NCBI RefSeq assembly: GCF_009687885.1
Contig: NZ_BLAF01000024.1
Location: 88,162-152,161, forward strand
Length of the DNA stretch: 64,000 nucleotides
Direction: 5' to 3'
DNA from: Acrocarpospora pleiomorpha
GTDB taxonomy: Bacteria; Actinomycetota; Actinomycetes; Streptosporangiales; Streptosporangiaceae
Position numbers and translations under genes: made by a program. The notes beneath the pieces were generated by a model. The model was not told where the DNA came from. It ran no database searches and saw nothing but the letters and a program-made list of their open reading frames with translations. Below are positions 34,118 to 43,841 of this stretch, one piece after another; position 1 is the first letter of the stretch, and every line of letters begins with the position of its first letter.

Positions 34118-34800
34118 GACGGACGGCCCCGCAGGACGTAACCCACTCCCCTGACCGTCTCCAGGATGCGCGGCTCGCCGTCGGCCTCCAGCTTGCGGCG
34201 CAGGTAGCCGATGAACGTCTCGACCGCGTTGTGGGTGACCGCGAAGTCGTAACCCCAGACACGTTCCAGCAGAACCTCGCGGGACAGGACGATCCCGGCG
34301 TTCCTGGCCAGCACTTCGAGCAGGTCGAACTCGCGCCTGGTCAGGGCCAGCGCCCGGCCGCCGATGACAGCGTCGCGGCCGTCCGTGTTCAGGACCAGGT
34401 CACCGACCCGTACGGCCGAGCCCCCCGCGCTCGTGGCGCCGGACCTGCGCAGCAGCGCTCGAAGCCGCAGCGCAAGCTCGGTCAGGTCGAAGGGCTTGAC
34501 CATGTAGTCGTCAGCCCCGGCCGACAGGCCGGCCACCCGGTCGGCCACCTCGTCCAGGGCCGACAACATCAGAATCGGCACCTCGGAACCGCGGCGCCGC
34601 AGTTCGGCGCACACCTCGATGCCCGACAAGCGAGGCATCGACACATCCAGGACGATGGCGTCGACCCGATCGGCGATCTCCAGCGCGGCATGGCCGCTCC
34701 CCGCGGCCTCAACAGTGAAACCCTCCAGAGTGAGGCCCCGCCGGAGCACGCGCAGGATCGCCGGGTCGTCGTCCACCACCAGGATCCGGTGTGCGCCCAT
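34114..34800 (-). CDS. OmpR-family response regulator
   Basis: A 228-residue regulator. The receiver has the acidic cluster DDD near residue 10, phosphoacceptor Asp52 (AIVLDVSMP), and Lys in MVKPFD. The winged helix has LTRREFDLLEVLARNAG and ETFIGYLRRKLE with the terminal VRGVGYVLR wing. First gene of the two-gene unit with the kinase. Target genes are not visible; the divergent or adjacent secreted-protein gene is one candidate. Confidence 0.96.
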   Translation of the reverse strand: MGAHRILVVDDDPAILRVLRRGLTLEGFTVEAAGSGHAALEIADRVDAIVLDVSMPRLSGIEVCAELRRRGSEVPILMLSALDEVADRVAGLSAGADDYMVKPFDLTELALRLRALLRRSGATSAGGSAVRVGDLVLNTDGRDAVIGGRALALTRREFDLLEVLARNAGIVLSREVLLERVWGYDFAVTHNAVETFIGYLRRKLEADGEPRILETVRGVGYVLRGRPS

Positions 34801-34855
34801 CTGCTTTCCTCCTCCGGCCGGGCATCATACGGGGACCACGGCCGGACCTGGCATA

Positions 34856-35380
34856 TTAGGCCTTACGGTGCACTGTGAACGGAATCGAGGCCGGGTGCTG
34901 GCGGTACTTGCCCAGGTAGACCTTGCCGGTCGGCAGCGCGTTGCCGTTGATCTTCAGGTCGGAGACCGTGAGGCTGTCGGCGCAGGAGGTCTTGAAGTTG
35001 AAGCCGTCGATCAGGCCGTGGTTCACGACCGTGAAGGTGATCGTGAGCTTGTCGGCCGACAGCTCGACTTTGTCCTGCTTCTCGAGCTTGACCCACTTGA
35101 AGCCGACGATCGGGGTGTTCGAGGTGATCGTCCCCGAGTAGGACTGGGCCTTGGCGCGCTTCTGGGTGACGCGCAGGTGGAAACCGTACTTGTCGTGCCA
35201 GAAGTAGTCACCACTGCGGGAGTGGGCACTGAGGGCGTGCGGTCTGCCCTGGACCTGGCCGATCCAGGCGGCCTTTTCGCAGGTGCCGCCGGTCGTGGCG
35301 GAGGCGGGAGAGGCGCTGATCAGCGTCGCGCCGATCAGAGTCGCGCCCAGGGCAGCGGGAATGAGGGTGCGTCGCCGCAT
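34856..35380 (-). CDS. small secreted protein of unknown function
   Basis: A 174-residue protein with a Sec signal peptide (LIPAALGATLIGATLISASP, cleavage near ASA-TT). The mature domain of about 145 residues is rich in beta propensity (YSGTITSNTPIVGFKWVKLE, LTITFTVVNHGLIDGFNFK) and has two cysteines that could bridge. I recognise no family. It lies just upstream of the response regulator in the same direction. The sequence GGGTTAACCC immediately before the ATG includes its AAAGGG site. Confidence 0.75.
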   Translation of the reverse strand: MRRRTLIPAALGATLIGATLISASPASATTGGTCEKAAWIGQVQGRPHALSAHSRSGDYFWHDKYGFHLRVTQKRAKAQSYSGTITSNTPIVGFKWVKLEKQDKVELSADKLTITFTVVNHGLIDGFNFKTSCADSLTVSDLKINGNALPTGKVYLGKYRQHPASIPFTVHRKA

Positions 35381-35457
35381 GGGTTAACCCTTTCGTGTGT
35401 GCGAAACCTAGCGCGCAGGACGATAGGGATGCTTCTTGGCAAGAACCTGAGATTCTT

Positions 35458-36747
35458 GTGACGGCGCTCACCTGGCTGACGGTGGCGGTCTTCCTCGGTG
35501 CGTACACGCTGATCGCCACCGAGCGCATCCACCGGGTGGCCGCCGCGCTCGGCGGAGCGGCGATCATGCTGCTGATCCATGCCACCGACGCCGAGGCCGC
35601 GTTCTTCTCCGAGGAGAGCGGCGTCGACTGGAACGTCATCTTCCTGCTGCTCGGCATGATGGTCATCGTCAACGTGCTCAAACGCACGGGTGTGTTTGAG
35701 TATCTGGCGATCTGGGCCGCCAAGCGGGCGCGGGGCAGGCCGTACCGGCTGATGGTGCTGCTCGTGCTGATCACAGCGGGCGCGTCGGCGTTGCTGGACA
35801 ACGTGACCACCGTGCTGCTGGTCGCGCCGGTGACGTTCCTCGTGTGCGCGCGGCTGGCGCTGCCGGTGGTGCCGTACCTGATCGCCGAGGCGATGGCCGC
35901 CAACATCGGCGGCACGGCCACCCTGGTCGGCGATCCGCCCAACATCATCATCGCCAGCCGTGGCGGCCTGTCGTTCAACGACTTCCTGGTCCACATGGCG
36001 CCCATGGTCATCCTGCTGGTGATCGTGTTCCTCGGCCTGTGCCGGGTGATGTTCCGCGAGGTGTTCCGCTACGATCCCGACCGCGCCGCCGAGATCATGC
36101 TCCTCGACGAGCGGGAGGCGATCGCCGACCGGCAGCTGCTGTGGCAGAGCCTGGCCGTGCTGGGCGTGGTCATGGCCGCCTTCGTGCTCCATCCGGTGCT
36201 GCGCTACGAGCCGTCGGTGGTCGCGATCCTGGGCGCGGGAATCCTGGTGGCCGCCACCAAGGTGACCACCGAGCAGGCCATCGAAGAAGTCGAATGGGAG
36301 ACGCTGGTCTTCTTCATGGGCCTGTTCGTGATGGTCGGCGCCCTGGTCGAAACCGGCGCCATCCGCCAGGTGTCCCAACTCGCCGTCGAAGCCACCGACG
36401 GCCGCCTCGGCCTGACCACGATGGTGCTCCTGTGGGCCTCGACCGGCCTGTCGGCGATCGTGGACAACATTCCGTACGTGGCGACGATGAGCCCCATCGT
36501 GTCCGACCTGGTCCAGGCCAACGGCGGCGAGCACGCCCAGGTCCTGTGGTGGGCCCTCGCCTTCGGCGCCGACCTCGGCGGCAACGCAACCGCCGTAGGC
36601 GCCGCCGCCAACGTGGTCATCCTCGGCATCGCCGCCCGCAACCACCACCCGATCAGCTTCTGGCAATTCACCAAGTACGGCTTGATCGTCACCGTCGTCA
36701 CCGTGGCCCTGGTGACGCCGTACCTGTGGCTGCGCTATCTCACCTGA
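35458..36747 (+). CDS. ArsB/NhaD/SLC13-superfamily ion transporter
   Basis: A predicted 429-residue membrane protein with about 11 helices in two related halves. Each half carries a conserved loop: DNVTTVLLVAPVTF in the first and DNIPYVATMSPIV in the second. GGTATLVGDPPNIIIAS is the hallmark NhaD/SLC13 signature. GTG 35458 begins at the first helix; upstream sequence has no good ribosome-binding site, so an earlier start cannot be excluded. Family members move Na+, arsenite or dicarboxylates; the closest pattern is NhaD-like antiporter or ArsB, which cannot be told apart here. Confidence 0.9.
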   Translation: MTALTWLTVAVFLGAYTLIATERIHRVAAALGGAAIMLLIHATDAEAAFFSEESGVDWNVIFLLLGMMVIVNVLKRTGVFEYLAIWAAKRARGRPYRLMVLLVLITAGASALLDNVTTVLLVAPVTFLVCARLALPVVPYLIAEAMAANIGGTATLVGDPPNIIIASRGGLSFNDFLVHMAPMVILLVIVFLGLCRVMFREVFRYDPDRAAEIMLLDEREAIADRQLLWQSLAVLGVVMAAFVLHPVLRYEPSVVAILGAGILVAATKVTTEQAIEEVEWETLVFFMGLFVMVGALVETGAIRQVSQLAVEATDGRLGLTTMVLLWASTGLSAIVDNIPYVATMSPIVSDLVQANGGEHAQVLWWALAFGADLGGNATAVGAAANVVILGIAARNHHPISFWQFTKYGLIVTVVTVALVTPYLWLRYLT

Positions 36748-36854
36748 TGGCCTCGTAGTCTGGCGTCGCCCACCCACGGGGAGTAACGTCAATTGCGGTG
36801 CGCCGGGAAGCCTGGTCGGCAAATGTCCTATCCGATCGGCTTCGGGAGCCTCCC

Positions 36855-37748
36855 ATGTCGTCAGAGTTCGCCGTGCTCATCAACGGCCTCACCAAGCGGT
36901 TCGGTCACGTTCCCGCCCTCGACGGCCTCGACCTCGAAGTACGGACCGGTGAGGTGCACGGCTTCCTCGGTCCCAACGGTGCCGGGAAGACCACCGCCCT
37001 TCGCGTCCTGCTGGGGCTCCTGCGCGGCGACTCCGGCCACGCCGAGATCCTCGGCTCCGACCCGTGGCGGGACGCGGTCGCCCTGCACCGACGGCTCGCC
37101 TACGTCCCCGGCGACGTGACGCTCTGGCCGACCCTGTCCGGCGGCGAGGCCATCGACCTGCTCGCCCGGTTACGCGGCGGGATAGATCCACGGCGACGCG
37201 CCACCTTGATCGACCGCTTCGACTTCGACCCGACCAAGAAGGGCCGCGCGTACTCCAAAGGCAACCGGCAGAAAGTCGCGCTGATCGCGGCGCTGTCCTC
37301 CGACGTCGAACTGCTGCTGCTCGACGAACCCACCGCGGGCCTGGACCCGCTCATGGAGGCCGTGTTCCGCGAATGCGTCGCCGAGGAGCACGCCGCCGGT
37401 CGCACCGTGCTGCTGTCCAGCCACATCCTCACCGAGGTCGAAGCCCTCTGCGACCGCGTCACCATCATCCGCGCGGGACGCGCTGTGGAGACCGGGACAC
37501 TGACGCAGCTGCGGCACCTGACCCGAACCTCGATCACCGCCGAGCTGGAAGAACTTCCCTCCCTCACCGACCGGCCCGGCGTGTACGGCCTCGCCGTCAA
37601 CGGCAACCGGGTGAGCTTCGAGGTCGACGCCGAACACCTCGACGGCGTCATGCGGCTGATCACCCAGGCGGGCCTGCGCAGCCTCACCTGCCAGCCGCCC
37701 ACGCTGGAGCAGCTGTTCCTGCGCCACTACCAGGTGAGCGCGTCATGA
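36855..37748 (+). CDS. ABC exporter ATP-binding protein
   Basis: A 297-residue ATPase of the drug/antibiotic-export (DrrA-like) group. Walker A GPNGAGKTT is at 39-47, the signature is YSKGNRQKV (variant of LSGGQ), and Walker B is LLLLDEPTAGLDP, followed by a switch His in SSHILTE. A C-terminal domain of about 80 residues is typical of DrrA. ATG 36855 lies after CGGGAG. The gene overlaps its permease as ATGA. Confidence 0.95.
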   Translation: MSSEFAVLINGLTKRFGHVPALDGLDLEVRTGEVHGFLGPNGAGKTTALRVLLGLLRGDSGHAEILGSDPWRDAVALHRRLAYVPGDVTLWPTLSGGEAIDLLARLRGGIDPRRRATLIDRFDFDPTKKGRAYSKGNRQKVALIAALSSDVELLLLDEPTAGLDPLMEAVFRECVAEEHAAGRTVLLSSHILTEVEALCDRVTIIRAGRAVETGTLTQLRHLTRTSITAELEELPSLTDRPGVYGLAVNGNRVSFEVDAEHLDGVMRLITQAGLRSLTCQPPTLEQLFLRHYQVSAS

Positions 37749-39334
37749 TCGGAACCGGCGTTCTCGTCCGGCTCGCGCTGCGTCGCGACCGCCTGCTGCT
37801 GCCCATCTGGATCCTGGTGATCGTCGCCATCCCGGTCTCGACCGCCTCCGCCATCGCCGAGCTCTATCCCGACGTCGGGCAGCGCCTGGCCCTGGGCGCC
37901 ACCATCATGGCCAACCCCGCGCTCCAGGCCCTCACCGGGCCCGTCTTCGATCCCGCCTCGGTCGGCGGGCTGACCGCCTGGCGGGCCACGACCATCGCCA
38001 CGGTGCTGGCCGGTCTCATGAGCATCATGCTGGTGACCCGGCACACCCGCGCCGAGGAGGAGGGCGGCCGGGCCGAACTCATCGGCGCCGCACCGATCGG
38101 CCGGTACGCGATTCCCGCCGCCGCCGTGATCGTCACCGGCCTGGCCAACCTCCTCGCCGCGCTGCTGTTGGTGGCGGGCCTGGCCGGGCAGGGGCTGCCG
38201 CTGGCCGGATCGGTCGCCTTCGCCGGGATCGTGGCCGGCGTGGGCCTGGTCTTCACCGGGATCGCGGTGGTGACCGCGCAGCTCACCGCCAACGCCCGCA
38301 CCGCCAACGCCCTCGCCCTCGCCGTCCTGGGCCTGTTCTTCCTGCTCCGCTCGGCCGGGGACGCGGCCGGAGCCGAGGCTGTGTCCTGGCTGTCGCCGCT
38401 GGGCTGGGCCCAGCGGATGCGGGCCTTCGCCGGCGAACGCTGGTGGCTGCTGGCCGTGTGCGCCGCCGTCGCCGTCCTCCTGGTGGCGGCGGCCGATCTG
38501 CTGGCACGGCGGCGCGACATCGGCGCGGGACTGCTGCCGTCCCGCCGCGGACCTGCCGCCGCGCCCGCGTCCCTGAGGTCGCCACTCGCGCTCGCCTGGC
38601 GGCTGCAGCGGGGCCTGCTGTTCGGCTGGGCCGCGGCGTTCGCCGTGGTCGGCGGGGTGTTCGGTTCGCTGGCGGCCAGCGTGGGAGACATCGTCGCGGA
38701 CAACCCCCAGATCGCCGAGATGCTCGCCCGGCTCGGCGGCTCGGGCGTTCTGGTTGACACCTTCTTCGCTACCCAGCTTGGCGTGTTCGCCCTGGTGGCC
38801 AGCGGCTACGCCGTGCAAGCGGCCTTGCGGCCACGCGCGGAGGAGACGATCGGGCGCGCCGAACCGGTGCTGGCCGCCTCGGTGCCGCGCTGGCGCTGGC
38901 TCGCCGGCCATGTGGCCTTCGCCCTGGCCGGATCGGCGCTGATCCTCCTCATCGCCGGGCTGGCCGCCGGTCTCGCCCACGGCCTGCGCATCGGCGAACC
39001 CGCGACGCAGGCGACGCGCATCGCCGGCGCCGCTCTCGCCCAGGTCCCCGCCGTGTGGGTGGTGGCCGGTATCACCGTCCTGCTGTTCGGGCTCCTGCCT
39101 CGGATGACCGCCGTCGCGTGGGCGTTGCTGGTCGCCTTCGTCCTGCTCGGCCAGCTCGGGGAGCTGCTCCAGATCGACGAGACCATCCGCGGGTTCTCCC
39201 CGTTCGCGCACGTCCCCGCGCTCCCGGGCGGGACGGCGGCCGCGATGCCGTTCGTGTGGCTCTGCCTCGCCACCGCCGTCTTGATCGCCGCTGGTGTCGC
39301 CGGATTCGGCCGCCGGGATCTGCAAGCCGGCTGA
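37745..39334 (+). CDS. ABC exporter permease, double-length
   Basis: A 529-residue membrane protein with about twelve predicted helices in two halves, each beginning with a related block (RLALRRDRLLLPIWILV and LAWRLQRGLLFGWAAAF). It therefore contains both transmembrane halves in one chain, as in actinobacterial multidrug exporters of the Rv1217c/Rv1218c type. Partner ATPase directly upstream with a 4-bp overlap. Substrate unknown; peptide, lipid or drug efflux are all possible. Confidence 0.92.
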   Translation: MIGTGVLVRLALRRDRLLLPIWILVIVAIPVSTASAIAELYPDVGQRLALGATIMANPALQALTGPVFDPASVGGLTAWRATTIATVLAGLMSIMLVTRHTRAEEEGGRAELIGAAPIGRYAIPAAAVIVTGLANLLAALLLVAGLAGQGLPLAGSVAFAGIVAGVGLVFTGIAVVTAQLTANARTANALALAVLGLFFLLRSAGDAAGAEAVSWLSPLGWAQRMRAFAGERWWLLAVCAAVAVLLVAAADLLARRRDIGAGLLPSRRGPAAAPASLRSPLALAWRLQRGLLFGWAAAFAVVGGVFGSLAASVGDIVADNPQIAEMLARLGGSGVLVDTFFATQLGVFALVASGYAVQAALRPRAEETIGRAEPVLAASVPRWRWLAGHVAFALAGSALILLIAGLAAGLAHGLRIGEPATQATRIAGAALAQVPAVWVVAGITVLLFGLLPRMTAVAWALLVAFVLLGQLGELLQIDETIRGFSPFAHVPALPGGTAAAMPFVWLCLATAVLIAAGVAGFGRRDLQAG

Positions 39335-39521
39335 GCCGCCGCCACGGCTGGGGTGATCGATCCCGGGGCGTCAAGAACGCGTCAAGAAACGCCATCTTGC
39401 GGGAAATGCCCTATATCGTCTCGCATCGCGCCCACGGTGGGCGCGGCGATGACGCCGGGCGAGCCCGGAACCTCGTCCACGTCGCTCGGATGGAGCTCGC
39501 GGATGGCGTTGAGCGGGTCAT

Positions 39522-40910
39522 GTGAAACGGGATTCGCGTGATCACCTGCGTGGGGCGATGAGACGCCGGAGCGTCGTCATCGTCGATCTGGCCCGGCATC
39601 CGGCGCGGGCTGTCGCGATCGGGTTCGCTCTCGTGGTGGCGGTCGGCTCGCTGGCGCTCATGCTGCCGATCGCGACCACGTCGGGGGAACCGACGGGATG
39701 GGTGACGGCGCTGTTCACCGCGACCTCCGCGGTATGCATAACCGGCCTGGTGGTGGTGGACACCGCCGCCCACTGGTCGATGTTCGGCGAGATGCTGATC
39801 GCGGCGCTGATCCAGATCGGCGGGCTGGGAATCATGACCCTGGCCACCTTGCTCACCCTGACGGTCTCCGGGCGGCTCGGGCTGCGGGCGCGGCTGCTGG
39901 CCCAGGCCGAGACGAAGACCGTGACCATGGCGGGCCTGCCCCGGGTCGTACGCAAGGTCGTGGTGTTCAGCCTGACCTGCGAAGCCCTCGCGGCCGCCGT
40001 GCTGACCTTGCGGTTCATGCTCGGGTACGGCGAGCCGCCAGGACGCGCGCTCTACCTGGGGATCTTCCACGCGATCTCCGCCTTCAACAACGCCGGGTTC
40101 GCGCTGTGGCCGGACAACCTGGTCCAGTTCGTCGGCGACCCGTGGATCTGCCTGACCATCGCCGCCGCGGTGATCGTGGGCGGCCTGGGGTTCCCGGTGG
40201 TGTTCGAGCTGCTGCGCTCCTGGCGGCGGCCCCGGCACTGGACGATGCTGACCCGGATCACCGTGGCCGTGACCGGACTGCTACTGGTCGTCGGCACGCT
40301 GGCCTTCCTGGCGACCGAATGGGACAACCCCAGGACGCTGGCTCCGCTGGACGGCGCCGGTAGGCTGCTGGCCGCCTTCTTCACTGCGGTGATGCCCCGC
40401 ACCGCCGGATTCAACAGCCTGGACATCTCCCAGCTGCATTCCTCCAGCTGGCTGGTCACCGACGTGCTGATGTTCATCGGCGGCGGCAGCGCGGGGACCG
40501 CCGGAGGCATCAAGGTCACCACCTTCGGCATGCTGGCCTTCATCGTCTGGGCACAACTGCGCGGCGAAGCCCAGGTGAACATCGGGCACCGCCGCCTGCC
40601 CGGCTCCACCCAGCGCCAGGCCATCGTGATCACCATGCTCAGCGGCGCGCTGGTCGCCGCCTCGGCCTACACGCTGCTCCTGCTCACACCGCACAGCCTC
40701 GACCAGGTGCTGTTCGAGGCGGCATCCGCTTTCGGCACGGTAGGGCTGTCCACGGGCATCACCGCCGACATGCCGGCGGCCGGCCATCTACTTCTGGTGG
40801 CCCTCATGTTCGTCGGCCGGGTCGGCCCGCTCACCCTGGGCTCCGCACTCGCCCTCAAGGAACGCGTCCGCCGCTACGAACGCCCCGAGACGCGCATGAT
40901 CGTCGGCTGA
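39522..40910 (+). CDS. TrkH/KtrB-family potassium uptake channel subunit
   Basis: A 462-residue membrane protein with the four P-loop repeats of Trk/Ktr channels: TSAVCITGLVVVD, ISAFNNAGFAL, MPRTAGFNSLD and ASAFGTVGLSTGI. All four keep the filter glycine. GTG 39522 gives the longest sensible N-terminus; ATG 39558 is an alternative, and neither has a strong ribosome-binding site. TrkH needs a cytosolic NAD(H)-binding TrkA/KtrA ring, but none is encoded in this window. The 187 bp upstream (39335-39521) has no gene I can support. Confidence 0.94.
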   Translation: MKRDSRDHLRGAMRRRSVVIVDLARHPARAVAIGFALVVAVGSLALMLPIATTSGEPTGWVTALFTATSAVCITGLVVVDTAAHWSMFGEMLIAALIQIGGLGIMTLATLLTLTVSGRLGLRARLLAQAETKTVTMAGLPRVVRKVVVFSLTCEALAAAVLTLRFMLGYGEPPGRALYLGIFHAISAFNNAGFALWPDNLVQFVGDPWICLTIAAAVIVGGLGFPVVFELLRSWRRPRHWTMLTRITVAVTGLLLVVGTLAFLATEWDNPRTLAPLDGAGRLLAAFFTAVMPRTAGFNSLDISQLHSSSWLVTDVLMFIGGGSAGTAGGIKVTTFGMLAFIVWAQLRGEAQVNIGHRRLPGSTQRQAIVITMLSGALVAASAYTLLLLTPHSLDQVLFEAASAFGTVGLSTGITADMPAAGHLLLVALMFVGRVGPLTLGSALALKERVRRYERPETRMIVG

Positions 40911-40916
40911 ACATCA

Positions 40917-41396
40917 TCATGCGGCCGGTGTTATCCGGAAGACGGGGTGGTGTACGGCCACGGTCGCGAAGGAGGCGAGCGGTGCGGTTTTCTCGGCGGG
41001 GATGTGGGGGCGTGCCCCTGGGGCCAGTGCCAGGTAGCGGCGGATGATCGGTGCTCGTGCTCCGATCTCCACCTCCTCCAGGGTCACCTGCTCTGCCGTA
41101 CCCCGGCGTAGGACCGCGCGGCCGCCGGCGGCGCGGACGTTGCGTACCCAGTTCGCGTCCTCGCCGAGCATCGATACCAGGTAGCGCTCGCCCTCGTAGT
41201 CGGCCACCACTACCGGGACGGAGACGAGGCGTCCGCTGGTGCGGCCGCGGACCTCCAGGGTGACGGCGCGGCGGGGAGACAGCAGGCCCGCGCCGAACTG
41301 GCGGGCGTCCATCCGGATCATCGCCCGGGCCAGGCGGCCGGGGCGGTTCGCGGGGTACATCCGCCGTTTCAGCGAGTACAGCAGCGATCGGATCAT
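40917..41396 (-). CDS. deazaflavin (F420)-dependent nitroreductase-family protein (Ddn-like)
   Basis: A 159-residue split-barrel protein of the Ddn family. It has LEVRGRTSGRLVSVPVVVAD and YLVSMLGEDANWVRNVRAAGG, the two hallmark segments that bind F420H2. The N-terminus carries basic residues and MIRMDARQFG. It overlaps the cydB stop as ATGA, so it is the third gene of the cyd operon. In mycobacteria such proteins reduce quinones, which would suit coupling to a quinol oxidase (inference). Confidence 0.9.
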   Translation of the reverse strand: MIRSLLYSLKRRMYPANRPGRLARAMIRMDARQFGAGLLSPRRAVTLEVRGRTSGRLVSVPVVVADYEGERYLVSMLGEDANWVRNVRAAGGRAVLRRGTAEQVTLEEVEIGARAPIIRRYLALAPGARPHIPAEKTAPLASFATVAVHHPVFRITPAA

Positions 41397-42382
41397 GGGT
41401 TCACAGCCTCGGTAGTGCTGGTGAGTCGTTTGCGGAACACCCAGTAGGTCCAGCCCTGGTAGAGCAGCACGATGGGCGTGAATATGGCGGCGACCCAGGT
41501 CATGACCGACAGCGTGTACGGCGTGGAGCTGGCGTTGTCCACGGTCAGGCTGTTGGCGGGGTCCAGGGCCGGCATGACGTTCGGCCACAGGTTGGCGAAC
41601 AGGGTCGCCGTGATCGCGATGATGGCCACGGCGTTGGCGGCGAACGCCCAGCCGTCGCGGTCGCGGCCCAGGGCGATCAGGGCGCCCGTGATGCCGACGG
41701 CGGCGATCGCGGCGATCGGCCAGGTGAGCGGCTTGCCCTTGTCGAGCTGGGTGAGCAGCAGGAACACGCCGCCGATCAGCAGGGCGAGCAGGCCGATCTG
41801 GCGGCCCAGCCGGATGGCGGTCGCGCGCAGCTCTCCCTGCGTGCGCAGGGCGAGGAAGACCGCGCCGTGGAAGGTGAACAGCGTCAGCGTGGCCGCGCCA
41901 CCGAGCAGGGCGTACGGATTGAGGAGGGTGAACAGATTGCCGGTGAACTCGTGCGCGGCGTTCAGGGGCACGCCGTGGACGATGTTGGCGAAGGCCACGC
42001 CCCACAGGAACGCGGGCGCGAGGGAGCCCCAGAAGAAGGTGCGGTCCCAGCCGCGCGTGCTGTCGCTCTTGTTGCGGTACTCCAGGGCGATCCCCCGGGC
42101 GATCAGCGCCAGCAGGATGAGGAAAAGCGGCAGGTAGAAGCCGCTGAACAGGGTGGCGTACCACTCGGGGAAGGCGGCGAAGGTGGCGCCGCCGGCGACC
42201 AGCAGCCACACCTCGTTGCCGTCCCAGACGGGCCCGATCGAGGCGACGACCAGGCGCCGGTCGGACTCGTCGCGGGCGACGAACGGCAGCAGCACGCCGA
42301 CGCCGAAGTCGAAGCCCTCCAGGACGAAGTAGCCGGTCCACAGGACCGCGATGAGCGCGAACCAGACGGTCGTGAGTTCCAT
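41393..42382 (-). CDS. cydB: cytochrome bd ubiquinol/menaquinol oxidase subunit II
   Basis: A 329-residue membrane protein with about nine helices. It begins with the diagnostic VWFALIAVLWTGYFVLEGFDFGVG region (two overlapping halves) and has SIGPVWDGNEVWLLVAGGA, both hallmarks of CydB. Length is normal for actinobacteria. It starts 9 bp after the cydA stop. With CydA it oxidises quinol and reduces oxygen at high affinity. No cydDC genes are in the window. Confidence 0.96.
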   Translation of the reverse strand: MELTTVWFALIAVLWTGYFVLEGFDFGVGVLLPFVARDESDRRLVVASIGPVWDGNEVWLLVAGGATFAAFPEWYATLFSGFYLPLFLILLALIARGIALEYRNKSDSTRGWDRTFFWGSLAPAFLWGVAFANIVHGVPLNAAHEFTGNLFTLLNPYALLGGAATLTLFTFHGAVFLALRTQGELRATAIRLGRQIGLLALLIGGVFLLLTQLDKGKPLTWPIAAIAAVGITGALIALGRDRDGWAFAANAVAIIAITATLFANLWPNVMPALDPANSLTVDNASSTPYTLSVMTWVAAIFTPIVLLYQGWTYWVFRKRLTSTTEAVNP

Positions 42383-42391
42383 GGTCGTCCT

Positions 42392-43771
42392 TCAGTACGA
42401 GAGGGCGGGAATCGGCTCGGCCGGCGCGGCCTCGGACTCAGGGCCCATGCGGATGAACTTGAGCAGCAGCCGGACTTCGATGGCCGCCAGCACGGCGTAC
42501 ACGAGGGTGAAGCCGACGAGGGTGAGGGCGACCTCGGCGACGTCGACGCCCGGGGAGACGGCGGCGGCGGTGCGCATGATCCCGAAGACGGTCCACGGCT
42601 GGCGGCCCATCTCGGTGAAGATCCAGCCGAGCGAGTTGGCGAGGAACGGCAGGGCGATGCCCAGGACGGCGATCCGGGTGAACCAGCGGCTTTCGGGCAG
42701 GCGCCCGCGCCGGGTGAGCCACAGCCCGGCCAGCGCCAGCAGCCCGGCCAGCGCGCCGAAGCCGATCATGAGGCGGAACGACCAGTACGCCAGGCCGATG
42801 ACCGGCCGGTAATCGCCGGGGCCGTACTGCGCCTGGTAGCGGGCCTGCACGTCGTTGATGCCCTCGACCTCGCCGTCGAAGCTGTTGGTGGCCAGCAGGC
42901 TCAGCCCGTTGGGCACCTGGAGGTTCACGTGGTTGCGGCCGTTCTCGACGTCGCCGATGGCGAACAGGGAGAAGCCGGCGGACGTCTCGTCCTCCCACAG
43001 GGCTTCGGCGGCGGCCATCTTCATCGGCTGCTGCTCGGTCATGATCTGGGCCTGCCAGTGCCCGGACAGGGCCACCCCCACGGCGGCGACGAGGCTGACG
43101 ACCATGGCCACGCGGCCTGACGTACGGAACAAGGCGACGTCGCGTTTCCTGGCGAGCTGCCAGGCGCTGATGCCGGCCACGAACGCGCCCGCGGTGACGA
43201 ACGCGCCGAAGATCACGTGCGGGAAGGTGGCCAAAGTGGTGGAATTGGTGAGCACCGCCCAGATGTCGGTCAGCTCGGCCCGCCCGCTGACGGGGTTGAG
43301 CCGGTAGCCGACCGGGTGCTGCATCCAGGAGTTGGCGGCCAGAATGAAGTACGCCGAGACGGCCGTGCCGATCGACGCCAGCCAGATCGTCGCCAGATGG
43401 ATCTTCCGTGGCAGTTTGTCCCAGCCGAAGATCCACAGGCCGAGGAACGTGGACTCCATGAAGAAGGCGATCAGCCCTTCCATGGCCAGCGGAGCCCCGA
43501 AGACGTCGCCCACGAAACGCGAGTACGCACTCCAGTTCATCCCGAACTGGAACTCCTGCACGATGCCGGTGACCACGCCCATCGCGAAGTTGATCAAGAA
43601 CAGCTTGCCCCAGAAGCGGGTCATGCGCAGGTAGTCGGGGTTCTCGGTGCGGTACCAGGCCGTCTGCATGCCCGCCACGATGAGCGAGAGCCCGATAGTG
43701 AGCGGGACGAACAGGAAGTGGTAGACGGTCGTGATGCCGAACTGCCATCGCGACAAGTCCAAGACGTCCAT
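42392..43771 (-). CDS. cydA: cytochrome bd oxidase subunit I
   Basis: A 459-residue haem-bearing subunit. Ligand histidine 18 is in TVYHFLFVPLTIG, a second His in TFPHVIFGAF, and the methionine ligand lies near the late GRQPWTVFGIMRT block. The Q-loop is of the short type, as in Gram-positive and mycobacterial oxidases. MEGLIAFFMESTFLGLW is conserved. The upstream 168 bp toward the alcohol dehydrogenase contain a pair of related dyads that may control both directions. Confidence 0.97.
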   Translation of the reverse strand: MDVLDLSRWQFGITTVYHFLFVPLTIGLSLIVAGMQTAWYRTENPDYLRMTRFWGKLFLINFAMGVVTGIVQEFQFGMNWSAYSRFVGDVFGAPLAMEGLIAFFMESTFLGLWIFGWDKLPRKIHLATIWLASIGTAVSAYFILAANSWMQHPVGYRLNPVSGRAELTDIWAVLTNSTTLATFPHVIFGAFVTAGAFVAGISAWQLARKRDVALFRTSGRVAMVVSLVAAVGVALSGHWQAQIMTEQQPMKMAAAEALWEDETSAGFSLFAIGDVENGRNHVNLQVPNGLSLLATNSFDGEVEGINDVQARYQAQYGPGDYRPVIGLAYWSFRLMIGFGALAGLLALAGLWLTRRGRLPESRWFTRIAVLGIALPFLANSLGWIFTEMGRQPWTVFGIMRTAAAVSPGVDVAEVALTLVGFTLVYAVLAAIEVRLLLKFIRMGPESEAAPAEPIPALSY

Positions 43772-43841
43772 CGGGGACTCCAGGTCATAGGGAACTTCCC
43801 GAAGTCTCGATCACCCGCGGTAGCGGGCCGTAGAGCCGGGA

